From NCBI GenBank assembly GCA_008711295.1, contig VUYV01000400.1:1-64000 (forward strand): a stretch of 64,000 nucleotides of DNA. Direction: 5' to 3'. Shown here in pieces: positions 53,063 through 64,000 of this stretch. Source of the stretch: Anarhynchus alexandrinus (lineage: Eukaryota; Chordata; Aves; Charadriiformes; Charadriidae). Position numbers and translations under genes: made by a program. How positions within the stretch are numbered: position 1 is the first letter of the stretch; every line of letters starts with the position of its first letter. Below the pieces are notes generated by a model. The model did no database searches. It was not told the origin of the DNA and saw nothing but the letters and a program-made list of their open reading frames with translations.

Positions 53063-55733
53063 TCTGAGTTTTCAAGAATATAGCTGTGATGACAGCCACT
53101 GGGGACACCAGGATATCTGGAAATGGCTAAGATGGGAATCTGCATGTAGAGGAAAAAAGTACAAAATCTGCCATCCAGACTGAATGCCAGACTGGGGGCC
53201 ACACGACCAGGAAAATGCTGAAGAATGCCAAAGTCAAGCAGGTCTATAGGCTGGGCTATGGGAAGGGCTTTGCTCTCTTCAGAGTGGCTCCCTGCATCTC
53301 CTCCTGGAAACCTCCAAGTCTTCAGATTAACCAAAGGCACAAACATACACACAAACACAAAACTCTCAACCATCTGCAGGCTAACTAAAGGTTACCCTCA
53401 GCAAAGTACATAGTTATATAGTTATGGACAAATTCTGCTGGGAAGATGGGTCTCCGTGACGCTATTCAACGACCACAGCTGGAATCTTGGTAAATGTGCT
53501 CAGGTTCCCTTGTATGGGTTAAGCTGGTTTAAGATGATTGGTAGACCCAGTGGTACAGCAGAAAAATCGTTAAATGTGCTGCTCTGCTCTGCAAAGTTAA
53601 TTTTGGAAAGAAAAATCATTGTTTTCTTTAAGGAACGCATTTGGCTTTGGATTTTATTTTTTCACTTTTTGGCTGAACTCTTTTTAAACGCTGACTCGCG
53701 AGAATTCTTTTCCCCTCGGTCTCCAGGGAGTCCTGTGGATCTATGCTGCAGGGCACCGAAACCATCGGCTCTGCCCGTTCTCCTCCTCCCTCTTCCTCCT
53801 AGACCTCCTTTCCACCTTTTTCTCTTTTTGACTGTGAAGAACAGGAGAAGATACCCATTACCCTGCTTCACTGCTCTGTAAAAAGAATTTTAAAACTCCT
53901 AATATTACTTAATCACAGCTTTCAGTACCCCTGCTGCCATAAAACATTATAACAATGGGCTGGCACTTCATCAATTGTAATTTGCTGATATTACAGTCAC
54001 AGTAGCGCTCGGCATAATTGCCTTGCTCTACCACTCACTCGTAAGGCTTCTTGATCTCGGTCAATACTTCTTTGCATTGGGGGCTGCAGTCAAAAATTTT
54101 GGTCTAATAGCTCAGCTTTTTGAATTTCCAGTTCCTGCCTGTCTAAGCAGGATGCGTCCCTCCAAATACTCGGCACACCATTGCCCTCAAATTTCATTCC
54201 CAGACACTTAAATGTATTAGGACATACTTTATTCTTCATTATTCTCAATTTTACACATAGTAGCACAACACTTACAACTTCCAAACAGAGATAATAGCAG
54301 CAGTTATTAAGAATGAAGGAGCTAGCTTGAAGACAGTAAAATAAATTTAGTTAGGACTTTGAATTCCTTGCAGGTCCAAACCCCCTCCCAGCAAGAATAT
54401 GACTTCAAACTATACGGATTATTAATAAGATGTTTATTTCAGGACAGAAGGCACCTTGAGAATCTATTTGATTATGTTGAGTTTTTCTGTAGACAAATTA
54501 AAACATAAATTATCAGCCCAAATGACTTCTACCGGAGACGAAGGACAGCAACTAAATAAGAAGAAAAAATAGTGCAAACTCTCCCTGACAAAACATACTG
54601 TGTGTGACTCATTCTGTAAAAGTCACCATTGTGAGCTGCAAATATTTATTCCTTCTATGATTGTAGCTTCTCTGAGGTTGGGACAGAGATGACACTACAG
54701 AGGCAGGAAAAAGCCTCTCTGGAGAGAGCTGTCAGACACAGCAGGCATGCAAGCACCCTTGCTGGACACTTGTAGGGAATAAAGCATAAAATCCATGTCA
54801 CGTTACACTTATATGGCTATATGGACAACCACATAATGCTGAGATACAGACTTTTGAAAACACTGCAGGGAGCAGATATAGTTTGACGTTTTTGGCTAGT
54901 TTTTTTGTGCCACTGCTTTGTGACACCACACTCTGGCTCTAAAGGTTGCCTTCCCAGGCTTCCCTTACAGAAGTGGACCACTCTCGCATTCAGTAAGCAC
55001 AGGGTGGAAAGAAGATGAAGGAGCCTAGGGAGACACTGCAGGCTTTTACGTGGGCCAGCTGACAAGCCCAAGTGCTGGGAGGCCAGCGAGGTCCTGATGA
55101 GGAATTTGCTGGTCACCCAGGGGTGCTGTGGCACACCCCTCCTTCCCACCCCACCGCAGCTTTCACGTGCAAGCACTTTGTAACAGAGCACTTGCAAAAG
55201 CCTTTCTCGTGAGCATCCGCGTAAGGGGCATAGCAGCACATTGCCAGGACCAAGTCTCACCAAAGGGGAGCCACAACAAGGATTATACTCCCTGTGTGTA
55301 GCTCTGGCATGCTCAGCTCGGAGATCCTTGCAGTGACCAGCTTGTTTTCCAACCCTCTGGCTGCCATAGCAAGGGTAAGAGCTCTTGCGTGGGCTATGGG
55401 AGCAGCTGAGGACGTTAGTCCCTGCCCATAGAGTTGGGCTCCAGGCTGGAATTCGCTCCATCCAGAGTGCAGGGCTTTGGATGCCATGAGAAATCCCACG
55501 CACTTCGACCATCGGCTCACACAAGTGGAAGGCTACCGTGAGAGTTAAACTTTGCTTATTCTGCACGTTTTGCCAAGATTTTGAAAACCACTTAATGGAC
55601 TTGGACAGACTCAAGGAGTGTTTTTAGATTCAAGTACTACTTGTTTAATGGATTTATTTTATAAACATTGGCACTGAGATTTTCAAAACTTCTTTGGGAT
55701 TTGGCCTGCTGATTCCTTTTAATTTTAATGTAA

Positions 55734-56363
55734 TGTTATGGGTTGAGAAACCCATAACAATTTATTGTCGTTTAGACAATCATTCTATCACCCGATAGCC
55801 CCTCCCCACCCAGGAAAGGGAATCGGGAAAAAACAAGGAAACCCGGGAGTTGAAGTATAAACAGATTTAATAGAGTAAGATTAGATAATTAACATTAATA
55901 GCACTAAAGAACCAATATTGATCCCAATACCAATAGAGAATATGCAAAGATTACACTCAGCCAATTCTATCAGTAGGAAGCTGTACCCTCCCAGCAGCCA
56001 ACAGTAAATGTTGGACACGGCAAGTGCTACAGCTTTGGGAGGAAGGGAAGGCCTTAAGGGTCCGGCATTGGGGCAAGAAGTGCTGAGGATGGCAGCCATC
56101 AAGGGAGAGAGAGAACTTCACAGCAAACTTCCTAATTTATATAGAATGTGATGTTCATGGTATGAAACAATCCTGTTGGCCATCTTGGGTCAAGTGCTCA
56201 GGTCTTGCTCCTCCTCATCCCTACACCTGGTGAACTCAAAAACACTGAGACCTTGAAACCCACACACCATAGCTGGCTTACAAAGTAAATATTTTCACCA
56301 ATTCAGACACTAGAGTCTTCTAACAGTGCAGTCTTCCCAAGTAGTAGAAGAGAAACCAGAACA
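55734..56363 (-). mobile_element. Solo LTR of the same family, opposite orientation
   Basis: Read on the minus strand, the element starts TGTTCTGGTTTCTCTTC and ends CTCAACCCATAACA, about 630 bp in all. It aligns along its whole length with the LTR at 1866-2513, with scattered substitutions and small gaps. Its flanks, TGTAA (55729-55733) and AGTAA (56364-56368), match at 4 of 5 bases, consistent with a decayed 5-bp target-site duplication. It keeps a good TATA box on the minus strand (CTATATAAAT at 56135-56144) and an ATTAAA signal (56871-56866 minus 1000, that is 55871-55866). No internal retroviral sequence is present nearby. It lies in the same transcriptional orientation as SH3RF3. Confidence 0.88.
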
Positions 56364-56599
56364 AGTAACATCTGAAGCTGGCAACAGCGACATAATTGTA
56401 TAACTCCAATAGTTGCATAAGCTCATCTCATATTCAGATCAAGACCTCCATCTGCTAGGACGTGGATGAAATAGGTGGCTGATGTTTCTGCCTGGAGGAT
56501 CCCTTCCCTTTGGCTTTACAAACCATGGCACAAGTATTATGTCCACATCTCCCAACTATCTCATTTGAAAGGCCTTTCGAGCCTCCAGATTTCAAGTTT

Positions 56600-56705
56600 A
56601 TACAGATAAAATATAGGTGTGTGCATATACATACAAATATAAGTGTATATAGCTGTATTTATTTTATATACATGTGTATCTGTGTATGAATGTATATGCA
56701 CACAC
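56600..56705. repeat. TA/TG-rich simple repeat
   Basis: About 100 bp of mixed ATACAT, GTGTAT and TATATA steps, ending in CACACACACA. It lies about 240 bp beyond the solo LTR at 55734-56363. Confidence 0.7.
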
Positions 56706-58392
56706 ACATTCCTACGTGCACTCTTCTCCCTTGGTGCCAGCTGCCTGGCTGTTTGCATCCCTTTAGAAACTTCCAGCATTGCTGTTTTGACTCTGCACAG
56801 CACTACCTCTTGCTCCTCTGTGGCCACCAGGGACGTGCTAGTGCTTGGAGAACTTCAGTGAGACAACATTGCACGTGTTCCCAACAGGCTGCTCCTCTAA
56901 GGCTTCGAGCCCTTCACCCTACAAGAGCAATAATTAAGGAAGACAGATACTTTGGGGTGGGAGAGGGATCAGGATGCTGTTCGGTGTGTAGGCAGTGCGA
57001 GCACTTACAGCCTGTGGGTGAAATTAGAGCTGGGTAAAGGTGGTGGGGTGAAACGGTGGCTGGCTGTACAGAGGTCCCCAATTCACTCTTTCTGCAGCAA
57101 AGTTCAGGAGGGCAACATGGCATTCCCCAGGGACAAGAAAGAGAAGGGAAAAGGGATAAAATGTGGGAGAAACGCAGCTTTCTCATTTAATCACAACAAA
57201 CGGAAAATGTCTTACGCGTTCAGAATAGAGGAAAACTAGTCATTAACTTATGCGAGGCAGCTGGTTTCCCAATAACGGCTCCTACACATTCTGGTTTTAA
57301 TATTATTGTTCTTGTCAACTGTGGGAACGCAATGTATATTAATGATGGTTTATTGCAAATTGGTCATTGTCGGAGTTAATAATTAGGTAGTCAGGCACTA
57401 ATTATCTCTATTTTGTCTCAAATCATTAACTAAGAAATCTGGAGAAGTAATTTTGGAGGCAGGCATCAGAACCGCATACAGCAGGGCGGGCTCCACTGTG
57501 GGCACAAGAGACGCTTCACTCCGGAGAGCGGCACCAGCCTACGCCTGGGAGCAGAGTCAGGGCAATACTGCTCCACGTACCAGGTGCGCAGTGGCAGCAC
57601 CTTGAACAAATACATAGGAGTGTGGTGCCCATCCATTCTTTGTACCCCTGGGTCACCCATGAAGGAGGAAAGCTCCCCAAAGGCATTACCTGGCACCTGG
57701 ACAACAGAGCATCTCCAGCAGGGCCACCACGGGGGCCACCACTGCTCACTGCAGCTCTTCTCCCGAGCAGCATCCATCTGGACAGGCACCAGCAGGAGGG
57801 CACAGCAATGGGAAGAGGTGGCACAACAAGTCTGCTCGGAGGATATAGAGGTCTCAGCATTTCCTGTGAAATAAGTCTCCCGTGGAAATGACCGCAGGAA
57901 AGTGCTCAGAACAAGGACGGGACTGGCGCACAGGGAATGAGAGACCTTGAGCACGCGAGTGGAGCTGCCTGAGCTCCTGCTGGGGCAGGGGACACCCACA
58001 GCACCCCTTTGAAGGTCTGTGCTTTCAGGGCATGGCTGAGCCCGCACCACCGCTCCCCACTTGACGGCAGCACCCACCTCTCCTCAGGTGCGTGCAAGAT
58101 ACCCCGACTGCAATCATCCTCCCCTATTTTCCCTACGTATTGTGGAGATTACACCAGAGACGTTACATGGGAAGCCTTCAAAATTAGTTCAGGTCATAGG
58201 TTTTGCCGGCCACTTTAAATTGAATTGAGTGTATCCTCACAGTGCCTTAGGGGACAGCAACCAAAAATTCCCTTTTCAGTTATTCTGGTATAATTTGTCC
58301 TTCTCATTTTCAAGGTTATCCTGCCCTTGTGGGCACAAAAAAACCCACAAGACATCAGGAGAGGCGCCCACCACCACCTGTTATAAACTTAC

Positions 58393-58488
58393 CTCAACAT
58401 AGAGGATAGGGAAAATGCCAATCTTGTCACCCAGCATTCCTTCTGCCCAGTTGTCATCTACCCTCCTGATGACCGTCAAAATTTCATC
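58393..58488 (-). CDS. SH3RF3: SH3RF3 exon: second half of SH3 domain 2
   Basis: This 96-nt exon encodes 32 residues, beginning [17 protein letters not shown] and ending GIFPILYVE. It carries the SH3 hallmarks of a ligand-binding tryptophan (DNWAEG) and the GIFP..YV end of the fold, so it is the C-terminal half of SH3-2. The acceptor is a TTTTAG just upstream and the donor is GAG|GTAAGT. Both ends are phase 0, so the exon could be skipped without a frameshift, although that would destroy SH3-2. The matching first half of the domain (the ALYDF segment) should be in the preceding exon; I found it nowhere between 58489 and 64000, so it probably lies beyond the window. The match to SH3RF family members is close to residue-for-residue; the paralogue is fixed by the other exons. 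Confidence 0.95.
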
Positions 58489-60359
58489 CTAAAATCAGAG
58501 ATACACAAAATACATAATCAGTTTTTTTTCAGGAGAAAGGTGCCAGTTTTTAGTTACCCACTCGACAGCTTAGGGAGAGAATACACAGAGGAGGCCATAA
58601 GTCACATTAAAAAGTTCCCTGAATCCTGGGCCAGCAGCATCCCTGGCCCAGCGTCCCATCCCAGGCATCCCATCTAAAGTACACTGAAGCACCTTGCAGA
58701 TGGGTGCAGCTCATGCCCTCTGCCATCAGCTCCAAGGGCCTGGGCACACTGGTTGGGAATAGGTAATGCCTGGCTTCATTGCAAGGACAAGGAGAACGTT
58801 TGACTCAGGAGGTCGCCTCTAACCCAAAGGAGAAAACTCTCTAGCACGAAGCTGCCCCAGTGCATCCGAGAGCCCACTGTGGCACTTGGCTCCTCCAGAA
58901 GACAATTCGAAGGGAAGCACCAGTAGAGCACAGGCAGTCCTGGAAACACTTCCAGTAAGAAGCACAAGATATAGCACGAGGTGCTCAGCAACTAGCCTGC
59001 GCTGCTGATGCACGGAATGTCAGTTTTCCTTGTAAAAAAAAATATTAGGAGGTGAAAGTGCAGAGCAGGTAAAAAGCCAAGGATAGCATAATGAAGTTGC
59101 ATTCAACTGTTGGATCAGCTTCTGTTTAGCTACATGATTGTTTTCGAAAACTTATGGCACTTTAATATTATAGTTAATCTAAGGAATCTTACAAAAATCT
59201 CAACTGAAGGTGAACTTCTTTCTGATTATAAACCAGGAGATTAAGCAAAGTGCAAATAAGATTCATACTGCTCAAAGTTTCTCTTGACAGAGTTAAAACC
59301 TAGAGCATACCAGTCATTACAAAAGGTCCAGTGGCTAGAACTAAACCCTCAGTTTTCCCAGTTTGAGCTGCTCAACTTGGACTTCTGCTACCCCGTCTGT
59401 CTGCTGGGGTTGTCATACCAAACCCAGCTTTGAGCCTTGCTACAAAAGGTGCGGAAGGCAGCCCGCTCTGCAGGGCACTGCAGGGATGCTCACATCTCCT
59501 GCAGCCAGAGGAAAGGAGTGGGCTGAGAGAAACCATGAAGTGAAATTTGCTGAGATGCCATTCATTCTCTCACAGCATCCGATCCTCCTCCGTTCCTGTG
59601 CAGAAATTTATAAAAAAGAAGAAAATACCTTCCTCCAGCAAGCTGAGACAGAGTTCCCTGCCATTCTCACTTTATTTCCACCACTCACTCTAGGCAAATA
59701 AGAGCTACACGTGGTCTATCACCCTCATGTAACAAGTTATCTATGCTAACTGGTCAGCTGGACCCACTGGAGAGCTGGGATTTTGCAGATCCTTCTCACG
59801 TAGAAAAAAACCCACAAATTCCTGATCCAGGATGTTCAGACTGTGGATTTAGGTTGATAGAAAATGACCAGAACAGGGATGTGATATGATGTACTTTGCA
59901 GTTTTTGAACATGTGCATTTTGAACACGTGCACTTTGAAATAGTTTAAATGTTTCCTTTGAATTATTCATCTGAATGATCCATTAGGGGAAAGCTCAGAG
60001 AAACAGCCACAGACTGAGTCCTTCAGCTATTTATTACAGCTGGAAGGATGCAAAAAGAATTTGTGCATTTAATTTCCTGAAGAAACAGATAGCATTCCCT
60101 TCCAAAGCCCTGTCTGCACGGAACTTTTTTGATCTGTGTAAAGAGCTGACAGTAATACATCTCTGCAAAGTGTCCACATGCGCTTACAAAAGACCGATTA
60201 TCATAAATTTTGAATCTAGGTAAAGGGGTAAATGAGGAAAATGAAAGACTGCATCGCTTTAAGAACCTGTTATGAGTGTTCCTACTTTCTATATTTGTTC
60301 AGCTATTTTCTTAAAAGACTTTTTAAAAACCCAGAATGTGATGGGTCTACCCTTTCACT

Positions 60360-60472
60360 GTATGTTTATGTATACATACATAACCTTATGTGTGTATGTG
60401 CATACATACGCATATGCATGTATAAATGTACATGTGTATATATGTATTTGCATATGTATACACATATAAGAT
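60360..60472. repeat. CATA/TATG palindromic simple repeat
   Basis: About 110 bp made almost wholly of TATG, CATA and related tetranucleotides (GTATACATACATAACC, then GTGTGTATGTGCATACATAC and so on). Because CATA and TATG are reverse complements, the tract can fold on itself. Confidence 0.75.
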
Positions 60473-60534
60473 AAAAAATTAAGAAAAAAATTTTTAACTG
60501 TAAAACCCCAGAAGCTCTAGACTGGATTTTGTTA

Positions 60535-60665
60535 GAGGTACCGTGCAATCCCATCCCTGGAACAGGCTGGACAGACACCTGGCAGGAAAGGTTTATCCTG
60601 CGTTGATCCTGCTCGAGGATGGGGCAGGGGACAAGTGACTTTTGGAGATCCCTTCTAACTTTACT
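60535..60665 (+). mobile_element. Old CR1-type LINE remnant
   Basis: The stretch AACAGGCTGGACAGACACCT, then GTTGATCCTGC, GGGGCAGGGGAC and GGAGATCCCTTCTAAC follows the order of the 3' region of an older amniote CR1 subfamily. The terminal tail repeat is degraded and the edges are not sharp. The identification is by remembered consensus, not by alignment. Confidence 0.65.
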
Positions 60666-62021
60666 TTCTACAGGCCTGTGAAATCTGGAAGCCTTTCCAT
60701 ACACTGATCTTAGTTTGGCTTTGTTAGGTCTGCGGAATGCGGTCATGTATATGAGAAAATCAGATAGTTGCACATCCCAAGATACGCTGACATTCAAAAA
60801 GTGTGTCTTTGTGGGAGAGCAATGTGCAAATCCTTGAGAATGCTTTCCATCACAGAATTCGTTTTCAGAAGGGTGTTGAAAATCTCCAGGAATTACAGCA
60901 AATCCCAAAATTCTTTATTAATAGAAAGTTTCTTTCATTTCGCAGCCCGCGACATCATTTTATACACTGGGCTGGTGAAAGCTTCAACACGAACTATTTT
61001 AGTACCTTAAATTAGTTGGATAGCTGTGCTACTTATAAATCCCTAGAAAGGTTCCCAAAAGGATCATGAATAGTAAAGAGCCACAGATCTCTTGGCATAC
61101 CACTTCAACTTTCTGAACTTCACCGTTTCCCATGTACTAAATTGATTTCCAGGCAGCATAAAAGAATCCAAGCCTCAAATCTCATTTCAAAAGCCAATGG
61201 TATCCACTGTAGTTTGACAAAGATACCTTGTGCTCTTTTTATGCCTGTTGCTAAAGTCTCTAATTATTTGCTCTCTCCTACTTGCTCAAGTCTCTCTCTA
61301 TTCTTCAGGACCGGCTAGCCTTGCGACAGGCACGTGGGACCTGCAGTTCCAGTTTATAACCATTATCAGAAAGGAAGTCAAAGATAAATCACACAAAAAG
61401 CAATCTGATTGACGGAGAAATGAACCCTTTTGCTGAGAAAACAGCACAAAATTGTGTCCAATAACAGTCATGATTCACAGCCTGATTTTTACTCTAGTCA
61501 TTAACGGCCATTAACAAAACAATACAAAGCAGATGTGCCTGCTATTCTGCAGAGATAACAACTCCATCTAGAGCACTGGGGAGATCTCAGCGATGGCAGG
61601 ATGGCATCATCGCGTGGTGCTTGGTGCACCCGCTGCCACTGCTTGCCAGCTGGCGTGAGAATCCCAATTCCTGGCTACTGCCAGGACGGTCCCTCTGTGA
61701 ACAGCAAATGCTGCTGGAATTGAGCGTGAAGGGGCTGGGATACTGCTCCCCAGCCAGGAACCAGTATTGGATGTGATGGCTTCAAGATTGGCACAACATT
61801 TGCTAAATGCTGCTGTGGGCCGGGAAAGAAAGTGTTGGAAAATGAAGGAAATAGTTGAAGAGATTAAAAATGTGATGAGCAATAAAGCACGGGAAACTGT
61901 TGACGCTACCTTGACAGGTTTGAGACTCGTCTACCGCTGGGACTCAGCCTTCAAAGGGCCATGGGAACTCATGTATGCAAAGGATGGTCAAACACCAAAA
62001 TAAAAGTGTGGGCTGAATTTG

Positions 62022-62110
62022 GTCTCAGTCTAAGGCTGGAGTAGCTACACAAATAGACATCAATGCAATTACTCCAGATTTGCACCACTGTAGCTGAGAG
62101 CAGAGCCCTC
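62022..62110. repeat. Possible ancient amniote interspersed repeat, piece 1
   Basis: The core GCAATTACTCCAGATTTGCA, followed by CCACTGTAGCTGAGAGCAGA, is of a kind I recognise as recurring in bird and reptile genomes (ACTCCAGATTTACACCAGTGTAACTGAGAG type). It shares an inverted match with the piece at 62325-62390. The family name is not certain from memory. Confidence 0.45.
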
Positions 62111-62324
62111 TTGTGCAAGGCTTGAACCAGACAGTGTGTAGCCCAAGGGACGATGGGCTATTTTTTAAAACAGAGACAGCAAGAGCCCAGGCTCAACTGG
62201 GGTACCACATGAGGAGACATTAGAAAGCTGAGTTAAATGAGTATAACCCAAGGGCACGCAATGAGACTCTGCAGGCCACATGCTGATTTCAACCATGCTG
62301 GTGAACATCAAGAGTTAACACTTC

Positions 62325-62390
62325 TGAAGTTACTGGAGTTAAATTGGTGCAAATTTGAGACAAGGCTGGAACCTGTCATTACAGAGAGCA
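62325..62390. repeat. Possible ancient interspersed repeat, piece 2
   Basis: GAAGTTACTGGAGTTAAATT followed by GGTGCAAATTTGAGACAAGG resembles the same quasi-palindromic unit (GGAGT.A..TGGTG.AAAT) as the piece about 230 bp upstream, in the other orientation. The edges are not defined. Confidence 0.4.
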
Positions 62391-64000
62391 AAACAACTGC
62401 TAACTGACTGATTTGGCTGATCACTGCCAAAAAAAATATGTTAAGTCGCAGATCTGGGATGCTTTGTCTTCTTGTAGCCACTGCAGAGGAGGGAACAGTG
62501 GTTGGCCCCTCTACCTCTACATACGACTACTTTGGGAGGAGTTAGGGGAAGCAGTCCTCTTGGTGTAAGAGGATGACAGGTTGGAGCTTTATTTGTTGCA
62601 CTGGATACTCAAGAATGAGGTTTCTTTGTCCCTCACAGTTTTATACCTACACATACAAAATTATTATATTTGATTTATCTTTGGCCTTTTATCTGGAAAG
62701 TGTTTCATCAGGAGATGAAAACGGGTAAATGGCAGAAGCCCTCTGCAGCACTGCTTGTGAGGATCAGGGTAAAGCAGACTTCATTTCCTTGCAATCCACC
62801 TCTGGAACAACAGGACATTTTAATTTGGAAAAAAACCCCACAACAAACTAGTAAGAGGAAAACCCAAATATCCTTCCTTTGTTTCCTTTTACTGAACCAA
62901 CAGATATTCTGAATGCATCATTACAAAGGGGATGGGAAAAAGCAAAGTCCAGCAAAAGAGCAACAAAACATAGTGATACAGAAGATCCCTCTGTTTGATT
63001 TCTCTTCTTGTAGTTTCTCTTCAGAGGAAAACTCTTCTTAATTATATGTTTATAAGGAAAATCCAATTACAAGTGTCTGGTAGTATTAAATGCATTGCAG
63101 GACACAAATAGGTTATACTAGTTTGTATAAACGGTACGCCGATGCAATCCCTCTACCAGAGGAAAGAACAAATAGCGTAAATGAAACTGAGATCAGGTCC
63201 AGCATCTTCAGATGCAAACTGAGACATTCAAATGATGAATATTGCTCCGAGTGACAAATCACATCTACAGCAACGCAGTGCTCATGAGTCTGTGCAGAGG
63301 AACTGACTGCATCAGCAGATGATCTAAAATCTGGGCTAAACAGGAACCTTCATCAGCGCAGGTGACAGCTAAAATTAGCATTGAGAAAACTGATGAAAAC
63401 ATGACGGTAAAGTCCTGAGATGAAAAATAGATTATTCACTGTCAGGGAGAACAATGGGCAAGACATAAAAACAGTTAGAGTGTGACAGTGCATGTAGTCG
63501 AAGGAGCCAAAGAAGAAAACAGCAGTAGAAGAGAAACCAAACCCCCTTGGGCAAAAACACAGTCATCAGGGATAAAAGGATGCAGACAGTAACACAAGGG
63601 GTGAAAAAAAGGAAAATTGAGGGATTGAGAGTAGTGCTATACAGCAGAAAGAAATGCTCTGTGTGAGAATGACATTGGACAGCCGAGAAAATGAGAACTA
63701 TCAGTATACAAAGACAGTTATTGTAAGGGAGGTATACTAATATATGGCACCAAATATATCAAATACAAAAGTGTCTAGGCAAGGACCTGCTCTAACAAAG
63801 AAGGCTACAACTGCCCACCATACCTATTAAGTTTCTTAGATCAAGCAAGCAATGAATACCTCAAGCGGACAAGGAAGACTGCTTCTCAGAGAAGTCACCA
63901 TTGTACCTCTGGGCAAGCAGTGAGGAAAACAACGTGCCAGCAAACATATATTTACTGGTAGGATCTCAAAGGTAACTTCTGGCTAGCTTTCTGTTAGTGC

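Larger units (their letters stand above)
34664..58392 (-). other. SH3RF3 intron, 23.7 kb
   Basis: This is the largest intron, between the SH3-2 exon and the 369-nt exon. It contains a possible ancient repeat (about 42000-42065), CA tracts (38729-38757 and 53047-53062), an AT-rich palindromic repeat (51911-51972), a solo LTR (55734-56363) and a TA/TG-rich repeat (56600-56705). The longest open frame (54817-55614, minus) shows no family features. Long introns of this kind often hold enhancers, but nothing here identifies one directly. Confidence 0.82.
1..64000 (-). other. SH3RF3: SH3RF3 (POSH2) locus, internal part only
   Basis: All recognisable coding sequence in the window belongs to one minus-strand gene. 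The six exons join in frame (96, 369, 101, 171, 251 and 305 nt; 1293 nt in all) and encode about half of an SH3RF-family protein. From family knowledge, these are RING E3 ligases that scaffold Rac, PAK and JNK signalling, with a RING finger, two SH3 domains, a linker, SH3-3, a long Ser/Pro-rich region and a C-terminal SH3-4. SH3RF3 is chosen over its paralogue SH3RF1 because SH3-3 begins [20 protein letters not shown] rather than the [21 protein letters not shown] type, and because the short linker ending GTPPKVQLPLN is present. The promoter, RING, SH3-1, SH3-4 and stop codon lie outside. The gene extends beyond both window ends. Confidence 0.93.
58489..64000 (-). other. SH3RF3 intron upstream of the SH3-2 exon (runs off the window)
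   Basis: I found no exon encoding the first half of SH3-2 here. The interval holds a CATA/TATG palindromic repeat (60360-60472), a CR1-type remnant (about 60535-60665), possible ancient repeat pieces (62022-62110 and 62325-62390) and purine-rich unique sequence towards 63400-63720. Confidence 0.8.

Noticed and set aside
54817..55614. Longest open frame in the window, 265 codons, minus strand
   Set aside because: The translation has no domain, signal or regular composition, and starts and ends in unique intronic sequence. It looks like a chance frame in a locally GC-richer patch.
55881..56102. 73-codon open frame with a hydrophobic end, minus strand
   Set aside because: It lies wholly inside the solo LTR and the matching frame in the other LTR copy is not conserved, so it is LTR sequence, not a gene.
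57466..58077. 203-codon open frame, minus strand, near the SH3-2 exon
   Set aside because: It is Cys/Trp/Pro-rich in an irregular way, matches no family I know, and overlaps equally long frames on the other strand, the usual mark of GC-rich non-coding DNA.
61767..62003. 78-codon open frame, plus strand
   Set aside because: It is short, without a domain, and its 3' end approaches a possible ancient repeat. There is no sign of splicing or a promoter.
1..64000. CRISPR arrays, operons or bacterial-type features
   Set aside because: The window is vertebrate nuclear DNA with spliced exons, LINEs and LTRs. No regularly spaced direct repeats were seen.

Overview
This window is part of a bird genome. 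It carries the middle of one large protein-coding gene on the minus strand, SH3RF3 (POSH2), a RING-type E3 ubiquitin ligase and JNK/Rac scaffold with several SH3 domains. The avian assignment rests on CR1 LINE copies with the typical short 3' tail repeat (ATTCTATG / TGTGATTC type), on two solo LTRs of an avian-type endogenous retrovirus, and on a fairly low repeat density. The species cannot be named from the sequence.

Six coding exons can be placed to the base. In transcript order (high to low coordinates) they are 58488-58393 (second half of SH3 domain 2), 34663-34295 (basic and serine-rich linker after SH3-2), 20894-20794 (short linker), 16735-16565 (all of SH3-3), 13248-12998 and 8990-8686 (Ser/Pro/Ala-rich region before the last SH3). 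Each is bounded by AG/GT. The phases join as 0, 0, 2, 2, 1, 0, and the joined exons read 1293 nt, or 431 codons, with no stop. The RING finger, SH3-1 and the start of SH3-2 should lie above position 64000. The last exons, with SH3-4 and the stop codon, should lie below position 1; I looked for both on the minus strand and did not find them.

The rest is intron. The largest introns are about 23.7 kb (34664-58392) and 13.4 kb (20895-34294). They hold two solo LTRs in opposite orientation (1866-2513 plus, 55734-56363 minus), two clear CR1 fragments whose 3' ends face each other (about 32490-32656 plus and 33536-34015 minus), older CR1-type remnants (about 12125 and 60535), possible ancient interspersed repeats (about 42000 and 62000), and several CA- or AT-rich simple repeats. 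I saw no tRNA, rRNA or CRISPR. No second gene is firmly supported. The best unexplained signal is a cysteine-rich, exon-like open stretch at 7455-7612 on the minus strand, inside an SH3RF3 intron.
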